This document shows positions 20,385 to 28,488 of a stretch of 64,000 nucleotides of DNA, piece after piece; position 1 is the first letter of the stretch, and each line of letters begins with the position of its first letter. The position numbers and the translations under genes are program-made. The notes beneath the pieces are model-generated. The model was not told the DNA's origin. It was given only the letters and a program-made list of their open reading frames with translations, and did no database searches. This stretch comes from Myxococcota bacterium (lineage in GTDB: Bacteria; Myxococcota_A; UBA9160; UBA6930), in NCBI GenBank assembly GCA_028285625.1, contig JANQOX010000021.1, positions 1 through 64,000 of the forward strand, given 5' to 3'.

Positions 20385-20879
20385 TCAGTCGCCGGCGAGC
20401 GGGACGGAGCGTGCCTGGTAGGCCGCCACGTCCGGGTGGGTGCGGGGCTCGGGCGGGTCGGGCTCCGGGGTCTCGCTCCCCATCTGCCGAAGCGCGCGCA
20501 TCGTGTCGGTGATGCCGCGCTGGTAGACCACCTTGCCGTCGCGCAGGTGCATGATCACGATCTCTTCGAAGCAGAGCTGCTTGCCCGACGGCGGCAGGCC
20601 ACCCCACTCGCCGACGTGCCTGCCGCGGATGGTGAAGTGGACCACCGCCCTTTCGCCGTCCACGATCACGTCGTGCAGCTCCTCGCGGAAGCCCTCGAAG
20701 GTGGCGTGAGAGCGCTCCACCATCTCGCGGACCGCCTCGATCCCGCGACGTACCGGGCCGTAGGGCCGGTAGTCGGCCACGAAGTCCGGGTGCACGAACT
20801 CTCCGATGCGATGGAGCTGGCCTTCGTTCCAGATCACCCGGTTCAGGTCCATCAGGAGATCACGCGTCGTAGTTGCCAT
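20385..20879 (-). CDS. SnoaL-like (NTF2-fold) protein
   Basis: 164 residues. The N-terminal helix LLMDLNRVIWNEGQLHRIGEFVHPDFV and the GIEAVREMVERSHATFEGF segment match the SnoaL/polyketide-cyclase-like NTF2 fold, as does the strand pair VVHFTIRGRHVGEW. The cone-shaped pocket in this family holds hydrophobic ligands; some members are cyclases or isomerases and many are of unknown function. No polyketide genes are nearby. Confidence 0.75.
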   Translation of the reverse strand: MATTTRDLLMDLNRVIWNEGQLHRIGEFVHPDFVADYRPYGPVRRGIEAVREMVERSHATFEGFREELHDVIVDGERAVVHFTIRGRHVGEWGGLPPSGKQLCFEEIVIMHLRDGKVVYQRGITDTMRALRQMGSETPEPDPPEPRTHPDVAAYQARSVPLAGD

Positions 20880-20989
20880 GCTCGTCCCATCCGTGCCGCG
20901 CTGGGCTCGGCGGTGGGGAGGGTCGGGGAGGACACGACCGAGGCTCGTGGGCGGCACGCTCAGGGTAGCGGCGCGACCCTTCGCGTGTC

Positions 20990-21012
20990 TTCAGGGTGGG
21001 GCCCGCCCTGAA
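20990..21012 (-). terminator. Strong hairpin downstream of the photolyase gene
   Basis: TTCAGGGTGG and CCGCCCTGAA pair over ten bases (one G-T) around a GGC loop, 19 bp past the photolyase stop. No T-run follows on either strand, so it is a hairpin terminator only by position. Confidence 0.45.
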
Positions 21013-21031
21013 CGCCCCCGAGGCCCCTCCT

Positions 21032-22510
21032 TCAGATCGAGCCCGCCTCCAGGCCGCGAAGCACCTGCTTCGCGCGGTCGCGCACGGCCGGAAGGTCGCG
21101 CAGCCGACGCATGCTCATGAGGGGGCGGGCCATGCGGTGGTTACCCTGGAGCGCGCCTTCGTGCCGCGCCAGGAAGTCCCAGTAGAGGGTCGTGAACGGG
21201 CAGGCGTCGTCGCCGGTGCGCCGCCGTGGGTCGTAGGGGCAGCGCTTGCACGAGTCGCTCATGCGGTTGATGTAGGCGCCGCCCGAGACGTAGGGCTTGG
21301 TGGCCATGCGCCCACCGTCGGCGTAGAGCGCCATGCCCATCACGTTCGGCACCATCACCCACTCGGCGGCGTCGATGTACTGGCTGCTCATCCACGCCAG
21401 AAGCTGCTTCGGGTCGATGCCCACGAGGTTGGCGAAGTTCGAGAGGATCATGAGCCGCTGGATGTGGTGTACCCAGGCGCGGTCTTCGAGGCCCTTCAGC
21501 GTCTCGGCGAGGCAGGCCATCTTCGTCTTCGCCGCGCCCGTGAAGGCCGGGGGAAGCGGGGCGTGGTGCGCAAACGCGTTCGACTCGGCGTGGTCCGGCC
21601 ACAGCCAGTAGAGCCCCCAGACGTACTCGCGCCAGCCGATCACCTGTCGCACGAAGCCCTCGGCCGAGGCCAGCGGGATGCCCCCCTGGGCGTAGCGCGC
21701 CACGACCCGGTCGCAGACTTCGCCCGGCAGCAGCAGCCCCTGGTTGAGGTAGGGGCTCAGCACCGAGTGTGCGAGGTGCCACGAGCCTTGCGTGATCGCG
21801 TCTTCGTAGGGTCCGAAGCGCGCGAGTTCGTGATCGACGAAGTGGCGAAGGCGCGCGAGCGCCCCGCGCCGCGAGGTCGCCCAGGTGCCGTCGGGCCGTG
21901 CGCCGAAGCTCTCGGGGATCGAGTCGAGCACTTCCTCGTCGATCGCGTCGAGGGTCGAGCGCGGCGGAGTCGTGAAGATCGAGGGGTCGTCGGGCGGGGG
22001 CTCGCGGTTGTCGGCGTCGAAGTTCCAGCGACCTCCCTCGGGTTCGTCCCCATCCATGAGATAGCCGAGGCGGCGTCGCGTCCAGCGGTAGAAGTCTTCC
22101 ATGCGCAGCCGCTCGCGGCCGTCCGCCCATGCGGCGAAGTCGTCGGCGTGGCACAGGAACTGGTTCGACCGCCGGAGCGAGACGCCGAGCTCGCCGCAGA
22201 GCGCGCGCGCGGCGCGCGCGTTCGGCTCGGTCGCCACCACCTCGTCTGGGCGGTGCTCGGAGACGTGGGCCTCGAAGCCCGCGCGCAGGGTCGGTGCGCG
22301 GCGCCGGTCGACTTCGAATCCAGCGGCCTCGAGGTCGGCACCAAACCGGCGCATCGCCGCCGTCGCAAAGTGGTTGCGCTGCACGTGGCGAGGCCACCCC
22401 AGGAGCGCCTCGCTCTCGACGAGCAGTACCCGCGTCTCGCCGGGTTTCGCCTTGGCGAGGGCGCCGATCTTCCGGTTCAGCTGGTCTCCGAAGACCCAGA
22501 CCGTCTGCAT
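21032..22510 (-). CDS. Fe-S photolyase/cryptochrome (DPRP, prokaryotic (6-4) photolyase type)
   Basis: 492 residues beginning TVWVFGDQLNRKIGAL, the N-terminal alpha/beta domain of the deoxyribodipyrimidine photolyase-related family. The FAD-binding region includes QGSWHLAHSVLSPYLNQGLL, then REYVWGLYW, FANLVGIDP and YIDAAEWVMVPNVMGM. Four cysteines for the [4Fe-4S] cluster are present: one in KMACLAETL and three in SDSCKRCPYDP...DACPF. Family members of the PhrB group repair (6-4) photoproducts using blue light. It ends a leftward run and is separated from sdhB by 3 bp, but has no metabolic link to it. Confidence 0.92.
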   Translation of the reverse strand: MQTVWVFGDQLNRKIGALAKAKPGETRVLLVESEALLGWPRHVQRNHFATAAMRRFGADLEAAGFEVDRRRAPTLRAGFEAHVSEHRPDEVVATEPNARAARALCGELGVSLRRSNQFLCHADDFAAWADGRERLRMEDFYRWTRRRLGYLMDGDEPEGGRWNFDADNREPPPDDPSIFTTPPRSTLDAIDEEVLDSIPESFGARPDGTWATSRRGALARLRHFVDHELARFGPYEDAITQGSWHLAHSVLSPYLNQGLLLPGEVCDRVVARYAQGGIPLASAEGFVRQVIGWREYVWGLYWLWPDHAESNAFAHHAPLPPAFTGAAKTKMACLAETLKGLEDRAWVHHIQRLMILSNFANLVGIDPKQLLAWMSSQYIDAAEWVMVPNVMGMALYADGGRMATKPYVSGGAYINRMSDSCKRCPYDPRRRTGDDACPFTTLYWDFLARHEGALQGNHRMARPLMSMRRLRDLPAVRDRAKQVLRGLEAGSI

Positions 22511-22513
22511 GGG

Positions 22514-23299
22514 TCAGCCCTGCGCGTTGGCGACGCCTTCGACCTGCAGCAGCGGGGCGCGAGCAGCGCCCATGGTGCGGCGGCGCAGGTAGGCGTACTG
22601 CTCGCGCAGCGGCAGGTCCTTCGGACAGACGTCGTCGCAGGCCATGAGGCCCAGGCAGCCGAACACGCCGTCATCGCTGGCCAGCACCTCGAACCAGTCG
22701 GTGTCCGAGCGCGCGTCTCGGGGGTCGAGGGCGAAGCGCGCGATGCGGTTCAGGCCAGCAGGCCCGACGAAGCGCGGGTTCACGTTGGCGACGCCGCAGC
22801 CCGCCACGCAGCAGCCGCACTCGATACAGCGCTCGCCCTCGTAGATGGCTTGGGCTAGGTCGTCGTCCATGCGCTCTTCGATGGCCTCGGGGTCGAAGGG
22901 CGCGCGCTCGTGGATCCACGACTCGGTTCGCTCGGCCATCTCGCGAAACCACTTGCCTGTGTCGACGGAGAGGTCGCCCACCAGCTCGAAGGCCGGCAGC
23001 GGGTGAAGCCGGATCACGTCGGGCAGGTTGGCGGTGAGGGTGCTGCACGCGAGACCCGGCCGGCCGTTGATCATCATGCCGCACGAGCCGCACACGGCCG
23101 AGCGGCAGGCAAAGTCGAACTGCAGGCTCGGGTCGTGCTCTTCGCGGATGCGGTTGAGCGCGAGGTAGAGGGTCATGTACGGCTGCTCGACCAGCTCGAA
23201 TGCGTCGAGGTGCGGCTCGACCTCGGGCCGGGTGGGGTCGTAGCGGAAGATCTCGAAGCGAAGGGTTCGCCCTTCTTCTTGGCTCGGCTTGGTGCTCAT
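22514..23299 (-). CDS. sdhB: Succinate dehydrogenase/fumarate reductase iron-sulfur subunit
   Basis: 261 residues with three cluster motifs in order. The [2Fe-2S] ligands are CRSAVCGSCGMMINGRPGLAC. The [4Fe-4S] ligands are CIECGCCVAGC. The [3Fe-4S]/quinone-side ligands are CLGLMACDDVCP. It passes electrons from the flavoprotein to the quinone side at the inner membrane. The order cytochrome b-flavoprotein-FeS on one transcript is that of the Wolinella-type complex. Confidence 0.93.
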   Translation of the reverse strand: MSTKPSQEEGRTLRFEIFRYDPTRPEVEPHLDAFELVEQPYMTLYLALNRIREEHDPSLQFDFACRSAVCGSCGMMINGRPGLACSTLTANLPDVIRLHPLPAFELVGDLSVDTGKWFREMAERTESWIHERAPFDPEAIEERMDDDLAQAIYEGERCIECGCCVAGCGVANVNPRFVGPAGLNRIARFALDPRDARSDTDWFEVLASDDGVFGCLGLMACDDVCPKDLPLREQYAYLRRRTMGAARAPLLQVEGVANAQG

Positions 23300-23309
23300 C
23301 ACGTCCTCT

Positions 23310-25280
23310 CTACTCGATCCGGTCGGGTACGGGGCGGTCGGGGTCGACCTCGCGCCAGGCGCCCCACGCCATGCGCGCGCCGATGGGCTCGGCCGTGGCC
23401 AGGGCGCCGGCGCGCGCGAACCCCTCGGGCACGGCGGCATTGTGCGCGTCGATCGACTGCGACATCTCCCTCGTGGTGGCCCGGCCGTAGCCGCGGTCGC
23501 CGGGGGGCAAGTCGATCAGCCCCACCGGCTCGGTGGCATACGAGGGGTCGGCTGCGCCTTCGGGCCAGCGGGCGAGCGTGCGGCACAGCCAGCGATCGTC
23601 GTCGCGGTCGGGATGGTCGAGGCGCGCGTGGGCGCCGCGGCTCTCGGTGCGCGCGAGCGCACCCTCGGCGGTGATGCGCGACAGCCGCAGCATGCCCTCG
23701 AGCCGCAGCGCGAGCGTGAGCTCGGGGTTCGAGCCCGAGCCGGTGTGGCGCAGCGATGCGCGGGCCAGGTCGGCCTCGAGACCGCGCAGCGTGTCGACCG
23801 CCTGCTCGAGCTCGTCGCCGGTGCGGAACACGCCCACGCGTTCGAGCATGGTGTCGGCCATGGCATCGCGGATGGCGTAGATCGAGGGGCCGCCCGCCGG
23901 GCGACCGGTCCACGCGGCGATGCGCTTCTCGACGTCGACGGCGAAGGCGGTGGCGAGCGAGGCGCTCACGTCCAGCGACTTCGCGCGCACGTGGTCGACG
24001 ACGCGGCGCCCGACCACGCGCCCGGCCACCACGGTCTCGGCGAGGCTGTTGCCGCCGAGCCGGTTGAACCCGTGCATGTCCCAGCACGCGGCTTCGCCCA
24101 CGGCGAAGAGGCCTTCCATGCCGTACGCCTGGCCGTCCTTGTTCACGCGCACGCCGCCCATGGAGTAGTGCTGGGTCGGGCGCACGGGGATCGGCTCGCG
24201 CGCGGGGTCGATGCCCAGGAAGTCGCGGCAGATGTCCTTCACCTCGCGCAGCTTGGTGGCCAGGTGCGCTTCGCCCAGGTGGCGCAGGTCGAGCCAGAGA
24301 TGCGAGCCGAAGTCGCTCTCGACACCGAGACCGTCCTTGATCTGCTGCATCATGTGACGCGAGACCACGTCGCGGCTGGCCAGCTCCTGCTTCTCGGGCT
24401 CGAGGTCGACCATGAAGCGCTCGCCTCGGGCGTTCAGCAGGTGGCCGCCGTCTCCGCGGCAGCCCTCGGTGACGAGGATGCCGCTCGGCACCAGGCCCGT
24501 CGGGTGGAACTGCACCGCCTCGAGGTTGCCCAGCGGCACGACCCCGGTCGCCAACGCGAGCGACGCACCCGTGCCCTCGTTGATCGTGGCATTCGTGGTG
24601 TGTGCGCCGTAGATGCGGCCGTGGCCGCCCGTGGCGAGCACGGTGGCCTTGGCGAGCAGCGCACCGAGGGTGCCGGTGCGCAGGCAGCGGACCACGGCGC
24701 CCCAACAGCGCCCGCCCTCGTGGATGAGCGCCAGCGCCTCCATGCGGTCGAGCACCTCGACGCCCAGGCGCACGACCTCGCCGTCGACGGCGTAGAGCAC
24801 GGCGTGGCCGGTGCCGGCCGCGGCGTAGCATGCACGCCACTTGGCCGTGCCGCCGAAGTCGCGGTGCATGATCAGGCCGGCCTTGTCTTCGGGCTCGTCG
24901 ATCTCGACGCGTTCGCCCTTCACGAAGTAGGTCTGGCGGCCCGGGCGCACGCGCGTCCACGGCACGCCCCAGTGGGCGAGCTCGCGCACGGCGACCGGGG
25001 CTTCGTCGGCGAAGATGCGTGCGACCTCCTGGTCGGCACCCCAGTCCGACCCCTTCACGGTGTCGACGAAGTGAAGCGTCGGCGTGTCGCCCAGGGCCTT
25101 GGTGCAGTTGCCGAGGGCGGCCTGCATGCCTCCCTGCGCCGCACAGCTGTGGCTGCGCCGGGGCGGAACCAGCGAGAGCAGCACCACGCCGAGCCCGGCG
25201 GTGGCCGCCTCGATGGCGGCCCGCTCGCCGGCGAGCCCGCCCCCGATCACCAGCACGTCGCAGGTTCGCGCACCCTGCAT
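23310..25280 (-). CDS. sdhA: Succinate dehydrogenase/fumarate reductase flavoprotein subunit
   Basis: 656 residues. The FAD-binding start is DVLVIGGGLAGERAAIEA. The His for covalent flavin attachment lies in RRSHSCAAQGGMQAAL. The substrate region includes FHPTGLVPSGILVTEGCRGDGG and TQHYSMGGVRVNKDG, then GEAACWDMHGFNRLGGNSL. It oxidises succinate to fumarate or the reverse; direction cannot be decided from sequence. The start ATG shares one base with the cytochrome b stop (TGATG), implying translational coupling. Confidence 0.94.
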   Translation of the reverse strand: MQGARTCDVLVIGGGLAGERAAIEAATAGLGVVLLSLVPPRRSHSCAAQGGMQAALGNCTKALGDTPTLHFVDTVKGSDWGADQEVARIFADEAPVAVRELAHWGVPWTRVRPGRQTYFVKGERVEIDEPEDKAGLIMHRDFGGTAKWRACYAAAGTGHAVLYAVDGEVVRLGVEVLDRMEALALIHEGGRCWGAVVRCLRTGTLGALLAKATVLATGGHGRIYGAHTTNATINEGTGASLALATGVVPLGNLEAVQFHPTGLVPSGILVTEGCRGDGGHLLNARGERFMVDLEPEKQELASRDVVSRHMMQQIKDGLGVESDFGSHLWLDLRHLGEAHLATKLREVKDICRDFLGIDPAREPIPVRPTQHYSMGGVRVNKDGQAYGMEGLFAVGEAACWDMHGFNRLGGNSLAETVVAGRVVGRRVVDHVRAKSLDVSASLATAFAVDVEKRIAAWTGRPAGGPSIYAIRDAMADTMLERVGVFRTGDELEQAVDTLRGLEADLARASLRHTGSGSNPELTLALRLEGMLRLSRITAEGALARTESRGAHARLDHPDRDDDRWLCRTLARWPEGAADPSYATEPVGLIDLPPGDRGYGRATTREMSQSIDAHNAAVPEGFARAGALATAEPIGARMAWGAWREVDPDRPVPDRIE

Positions 25281-26104
25281 CACAGGCCCTCCGTGAGGAA
25301 GGCCAGCGGCGGGTCGACCCAGCCGGCGAGCACCACGAGCGTGATCGCGCCGAATCCGAGGAAGCCGAACAGGATCACGCGCTCGATCGCGAGCAGCGTG
25401 CGACGCGAGAGCCGCGAACCCACGCCCCACTTCACGGCGAGCCGGTACAAGCCCACGCTCGCGTGGAACTCGACGGCCAGCAGCAGGATCGCGTAGGGGA
25501 TCACCAGGCCCTCGGCCACGCGCTCCGAGGACGACGCCGCCTCGATGCCGACGCGCTCGCCGAACATGGGCGTGAACAGGTCGATGCCGATCAGCAGCAG
25601 GTGCGCCGCGCCGAAGACGAGCACGACCATGCCCGTGCGCACCTGCCAGATCCAGAGCGACGACTCGAGATGCGGCGTGGCACGCGATGCCGCGCCGGGG
25701 GGCGCGTCGAGCGGCCGCGCGAGGGAGCGCGCCAGGTCGCGCATGCGCCGCCGTTCGCGCAGCTGCGAGGGGATCTTGCGGCTGGCCAACGCGGCGTGAA
25801 CGAAGAACAGGACCGAGATGATCACCACCGTGGGTTGCGCCACGTAGATGTGCTCGAGCCCGCTGGCGACCCAGTCGAAGCCGCGCGAGCCGGTGAGGAT
25901 CGAGCCCACCAGCAGCATGTGGCCCCACATGAAGAAGGCGAGCGCCGCGCCGCTGGCACCGCTGACCGCCTCGTAGATCGCCTGCCGGCGGGCGGCCCGG
26001 CGTTGGGCCTCGAAGGTGAGCACCCCCCGCCGGCTGTCGCGCCGAACCCTCGTAGGCCGGATCAGCCCGGGTCGCGGGTCGGGCAGCGTCGGGTTCTCGG
26101 CCAC
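25280..26104 (-). CDS. sdhC: Succinate dehydrogenase/fumarate reductase cytochrome b subunit (B-type)
   Basis: 274 residues from GTG at 26104, with GAGGAG about eight bases upstream. Five hydrophobic segments are visible, with His residues in several: FMWGHMLLVGS, SVLFFVHAALASRKIPSQL, FGAAHLLLIGIDL, AILLLAVEFHASVGLYRLAVKWG and a final helix. This is the single, di-haem, five-helix anchor of B-type enzymes (Wolinella/Bacillus-like), not the split SdhC/SdhD. The REFHASVGLYR-type sequence is characteristic. It heads sdhCAB and has a palindrome over its promoter. Confidence 0.9.
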   Translation of the reverse strand: MAENPTLPDPRPGLIRPTRVRRDSRRGVLTFEAQRRAARRQAIYEAVSGASGAALAFFMWGHMLLVGSILTGSRGFDWVASGLEHIYVAQPTVVIISVLFFVHAALASRKIPSQLRERRRMRDLARSLARPLDAPPGAASRATPHLESSLWIWQVRTGMVVLVFGAAHLLLIGIDLFTPMFGERVGIEAASSSERVAEGLVIPYAILLLAVEFHASVGLYRLAVKWGVGSRLSRRTLLAIERVILFGFLGFGAITLVVLAGWVDPPLAFLTEGL

Positions 26105-26126
26105 TTGAAAACTCCTCGCGCAACGA

Positions 26127-26155
26127 ATGACGTACAGATATTATCTGTACGTCAT
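26127..26155. promoter_or_regulatory. 29-bp perfect palindrome over the sdhCAB promoter
   Basis: ATGACGTACAGATA at 26127-26140 is repeated exactly in inverse at 26142-26155 around one T. It covers the -10 box and most of the spacer of the sdhCAB promoter, so a bound dimer would block RNA polymerase. Symmetry of this length suggests a dedicated repressor of the TetR or similar dimeric class. The regulator gene is not adjacent. Confidence 0.8.
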
Positions 26156-26166
26156 GAGGAGTTCAA
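26138..26166 (-). promoter_or_regulatory. Sigma-70-type promoter of sdhCAB
   Basis: On the minus strand TTGAAC (26166-26161) and TAATAT (26143-26138) are separated by exactly 17 bases, close to consensus in an otherwise GC-rich genome. The expected RNA start lies near 26130, leaving a short leader with GAGGAG before the sdhC GTG. Confidence 0.75.
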
Positions 26167-26444
26167 ATGATGTCGAAATAAAAACTAGAAAAAGATGTGA
26201 TACTTTGCCCCGGGGGGAAGGTCGAAGGGAGTCTCGGTGCGCACGTCGCCTCACCAGCCACCTGCCGCGCGGTCGCCCCGCGCTTCCGGCGATAGGCGGC
26301 GCTGGCCGAGGCCGAGCGCCTGATCGAGCAGGGCGGCATCGGCGCGCGCGCGCCGTGGCTGGCCGCGTGGAGGCGAGAGGTCGCCGGGGCCGAGCCAGTG
26401 GCCCTAGCTCGCGACGCCCCCGCGGCCCGTCAGCCCTCGATCCG
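26156..26444. other. Gap upstream of sdhC with AT-rich segment and possible gene remnant
   Basis: About 35 bp of A-rich sequence (26175-26210) follows the palindrome. Further right, plus-strand bases from about 26298 to 26440 read AALAEAERLIEQGGIGARAPW and onward with protein-like composition, but a TAG precedes it and no start is present. This may be the tail of a lost rightward gene, possibly one that once shared the palindrome. I do not recognise the family. Confidence 0.3.
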
Positions 26445-27635
26445 TCAGCTCTTGATCAGGTAGGGCGTGAGCTTCTCTTCGTCGATCTCGTAGCCGAGGC
26501 CGGGGCGCTCGGGCAGCAAGAGGTCGCCGTCTTCCCAGACGAAGGGCTCTTTCAGGATCTCGTCGAAGAAGAGCCCCGACTTGTGGATGCTCTCCTGGAT
26601 CAAGAAGTTGGGGATGGCCGCATCCAGCTGAACGGCGGCGGCGGTGATGATCGGGCCGCCCCAGACGTGCGGCGCCATCAGCACATAGTGGGCCTCGGCC
26701 AGCCCGGCGATCTGCCGCCCGGCCGTGAACCCGCCGCAGCTGCCGAGATCGGGCTGGGCGAACGCACAGGCGCCGGCGGCGAACAGGCGATGGAAGTCGT
26801 GCACGAACGCCAGGCGCTCACCGGTGGCCACGGGGATCGAGGTGCTCGCGGCGATGCGCGCCATCTCGACCTCGTTCTCCGGCGGGCACGGCTCTTCGAG
26901 CCAGAGCGGGTCGTACTTCTCGAGGCGCTTGGCCAGCCGCCGCGAGACCGAGGGGGTCATCTGCCCGTGCGTCCCGATCAGGATGTCGGCCCGGCTGCCC
27001 ACGGCCTCGCGGATCGCCTCGATGGTGCGCTCGGCGGCGTCGTAGTCGGTGAGCTTGAACTCGATCGGCGAGATCGCGCCCATACCGGGCGGTGCGTAGG
27101 GCATGGGGTCGAGCTTCACGCCGGTGAAGCCCTCGTCGGCCAGCCGGCCCGCGGCATCGGCGATGCCCTTGGGGTTGGTGCGCCACTCGGCGGTGGCGGC
27201 GGCGAGATCGCCGTCGCCCCCCAGGTTGCCGTAGATGTAGGTGTAGGTGCGGATGCGATCGCGGAAGCGGCCACCCAGCAGGTCGCAGATGGGCGCGTCG
27301 AAGTGCTTGCCGCAGATGTCCCACATGGCCACGTCGAACGCGCTGATCACGCCCGAGACGAAGTAGCCCGCGTTGTTGCTGGTGAGGCCCTCGTACATGC
27401 GCTTGGTGAGCGCCTCGCGATTCAGCGGGTCGTTGTCCTTCAGGTACCGGTCGAAGTTGTCGGCGACCAGCTGCTCGAACGACCCGTGCAGCCCGTACAT
27501 GCTGAACAGCACCGCGCACTCGCCCCACCCGACCAGGCCGGTGTCGGTCTCGAGCCGGACGAAGTACCAGAAGATGCCCCCCAGGTTGGGCGGCGGGGTC
27601 TGGATGGCGTACGCCTGGGCGCTGACGAGCTTCAC
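26445..27635 (-). CDS. Enolase-superfamily enzyme (mandelate racemase/muconate lactonizing type)
   Basis: 396 residues. The N-terminal capping domain (FWYFVRLETDTGLVGWGE) is followed by a barrel with GFTGVKLDPMPY (catalytic Lys) and DILIGTHGQMTP. The metal-binding Glu residues lie in DPLWLEEPCPPEN and VATGERL. MAPHVWGGPI supplies the catalytic His. The arrangement is like galactonate/gluconate-type sugar-acid dehydratases, but substrate cannot be assigned. It stands alone, leftward, with 208 bp to the divergent DUF429 gene. Confidence 0.88.
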   Translation of the reverse strand: MKLVSAQAYAIQTPPPNLGGIFWYFVRLETDTGLVGWGECAVLFSMYGLHGSFEQLVADNFDRYLKDNDPLNREALTKRMYEGLTSNNAGYFVSGVISAFDVAMWDICGKHFDAPICDLLGGRFRDRIRTYTYIYGNLGGDGDLAAATAEWRTNPKGIADAAGRLADEGFTGVKLDPMPYAPPGMGAISPIEFKLTDYDAAERTIEAIREAVGSRADILIGTHGQMTPSVSRRLAKRLEKYDPLWLEEPCPPENEVEMARIAASTSIPVATGERLAFVHDFHRLFAAGACAFAQPDLGSCGGFTAGRQIAGLAEAHYVLMAPHVWGGPIITAAAVQLDAAIPNFLIQESIHKSGLFFDEILKEPFVWEDGDLLLPERPGLGYEIDEEKLTPYLIKS

Positions 27636-27843
27636 GGGGGTCTCCTCGGGTCGGGTGCGGTGCGCTCCGAAGCGCAGCCGGTGGGGCCAGGGCCGGAGAC
27701 TCTAGGCCAATTCGCCGTGGGCGACGCCCGTGCAGGGCGGCGCCGGCACATGGGCAGGGCAGCCTCGGCACATCGGGATGGCTTCGGACGGGTGCGGGCC
27801 GAGTCGCGAGCGCGCGCGGGGTCGCCCCTGCCATGCTCTGGTC

Positions 27844-28488
27844 ATGACGATCGTGCTCGGCGTGGATCTGTCCGGCCCCACCAACACCGCCGACACCGCG
27901 GCCGCGTGGTTCGAGGTGGGGCAAGATGGGCTCGCCCTTGCGGGCCACGAGATCGGCGTGGGCGACGAGCGCCTGGTGGCGCTGGCGCGCGAACTCGCCG
28001 CGCGCGACCCGGCGCTGGTGGTCGGCCTCGACGCGCCGCTCAGCTACCAGCCCGGCGGCGGCGACCGCGCGGCCGACAGGGCACTACGCAAACGCATCGT
28101 CGCAGCGGGCATGCCTCCGGGGTCGGTCATGACGCCGACCATGACGCGCATGGCGTATCTCACCCTGCGCGGGGTCACGGTGGCGCGCGCCCTCGCGGCC
28201 GCCGTGCCCGACGCGCGCATCGTCGAGGCGCACCCCGGTGCAGCGCTGGTCTTGCGCGGCGCACCCGTGGCCGACGTGCGTGCGATCAAGACCCACCCGG
28301 CGGCGGTGACGCGGTTGGTCGGCTGGCTCGGTGCGCAGGGCCTCACGGGGCTCTCGGACGAGCTCGCCTCGGACCACGAGCTGGCCGCCTGCGCGTGTGC
28401 GCTTGCTGCCTGGCGGTGGAGCCGGGGCGGGGCCGTGTGGTTGGCGCCGGCGAGCGGGGTGCATCACCCGTACGACTTCGCCTGCTAG
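27844..28488 (+). CDS. DUF429-family predicted nuclease
   Basis: 214 residues beginning TIVLGVDLSGPTNTADT, the RNase H-like first strand with the conserved Asp of DUF429. GLDAPLSYQPGGGDRAADRALR and MTPTMTRMAYLTLRG follow, then ARIVEAHPGAAL with the Glu/His typical of the family, and SDHELAACACALAAW. The fold resembles Holliday-resolvase-type nucleases, but no activity is established. It is the last core-like gene before the first island. Confidence 0.85.
   Translation: MTIVLGVDLSGPTNTADTAAAWFEVGQDGLALAGHEIGVGDERLVALARELAARDPALVVGLDAPLSYQPGGGDRAADRALRKRIVAAGMPPGSVMTPTMTRMAYLTLRGVTVARALAAAVPDARIVEAHPGAALVLRGAPVADVRAIKTHPAAVTRLVGWLGAQGLTGLSDELASDHELAACACALAAWRWSRGGAVWLAPASGVHHPYDFAC

Noticed and set aside
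23289..25496. A 735-codon rightward open frame opposite sdhA
   Set aside because: His/Val/Arg-rich composition without motifs; it is the mirror frame of the clearly coding sdhA.
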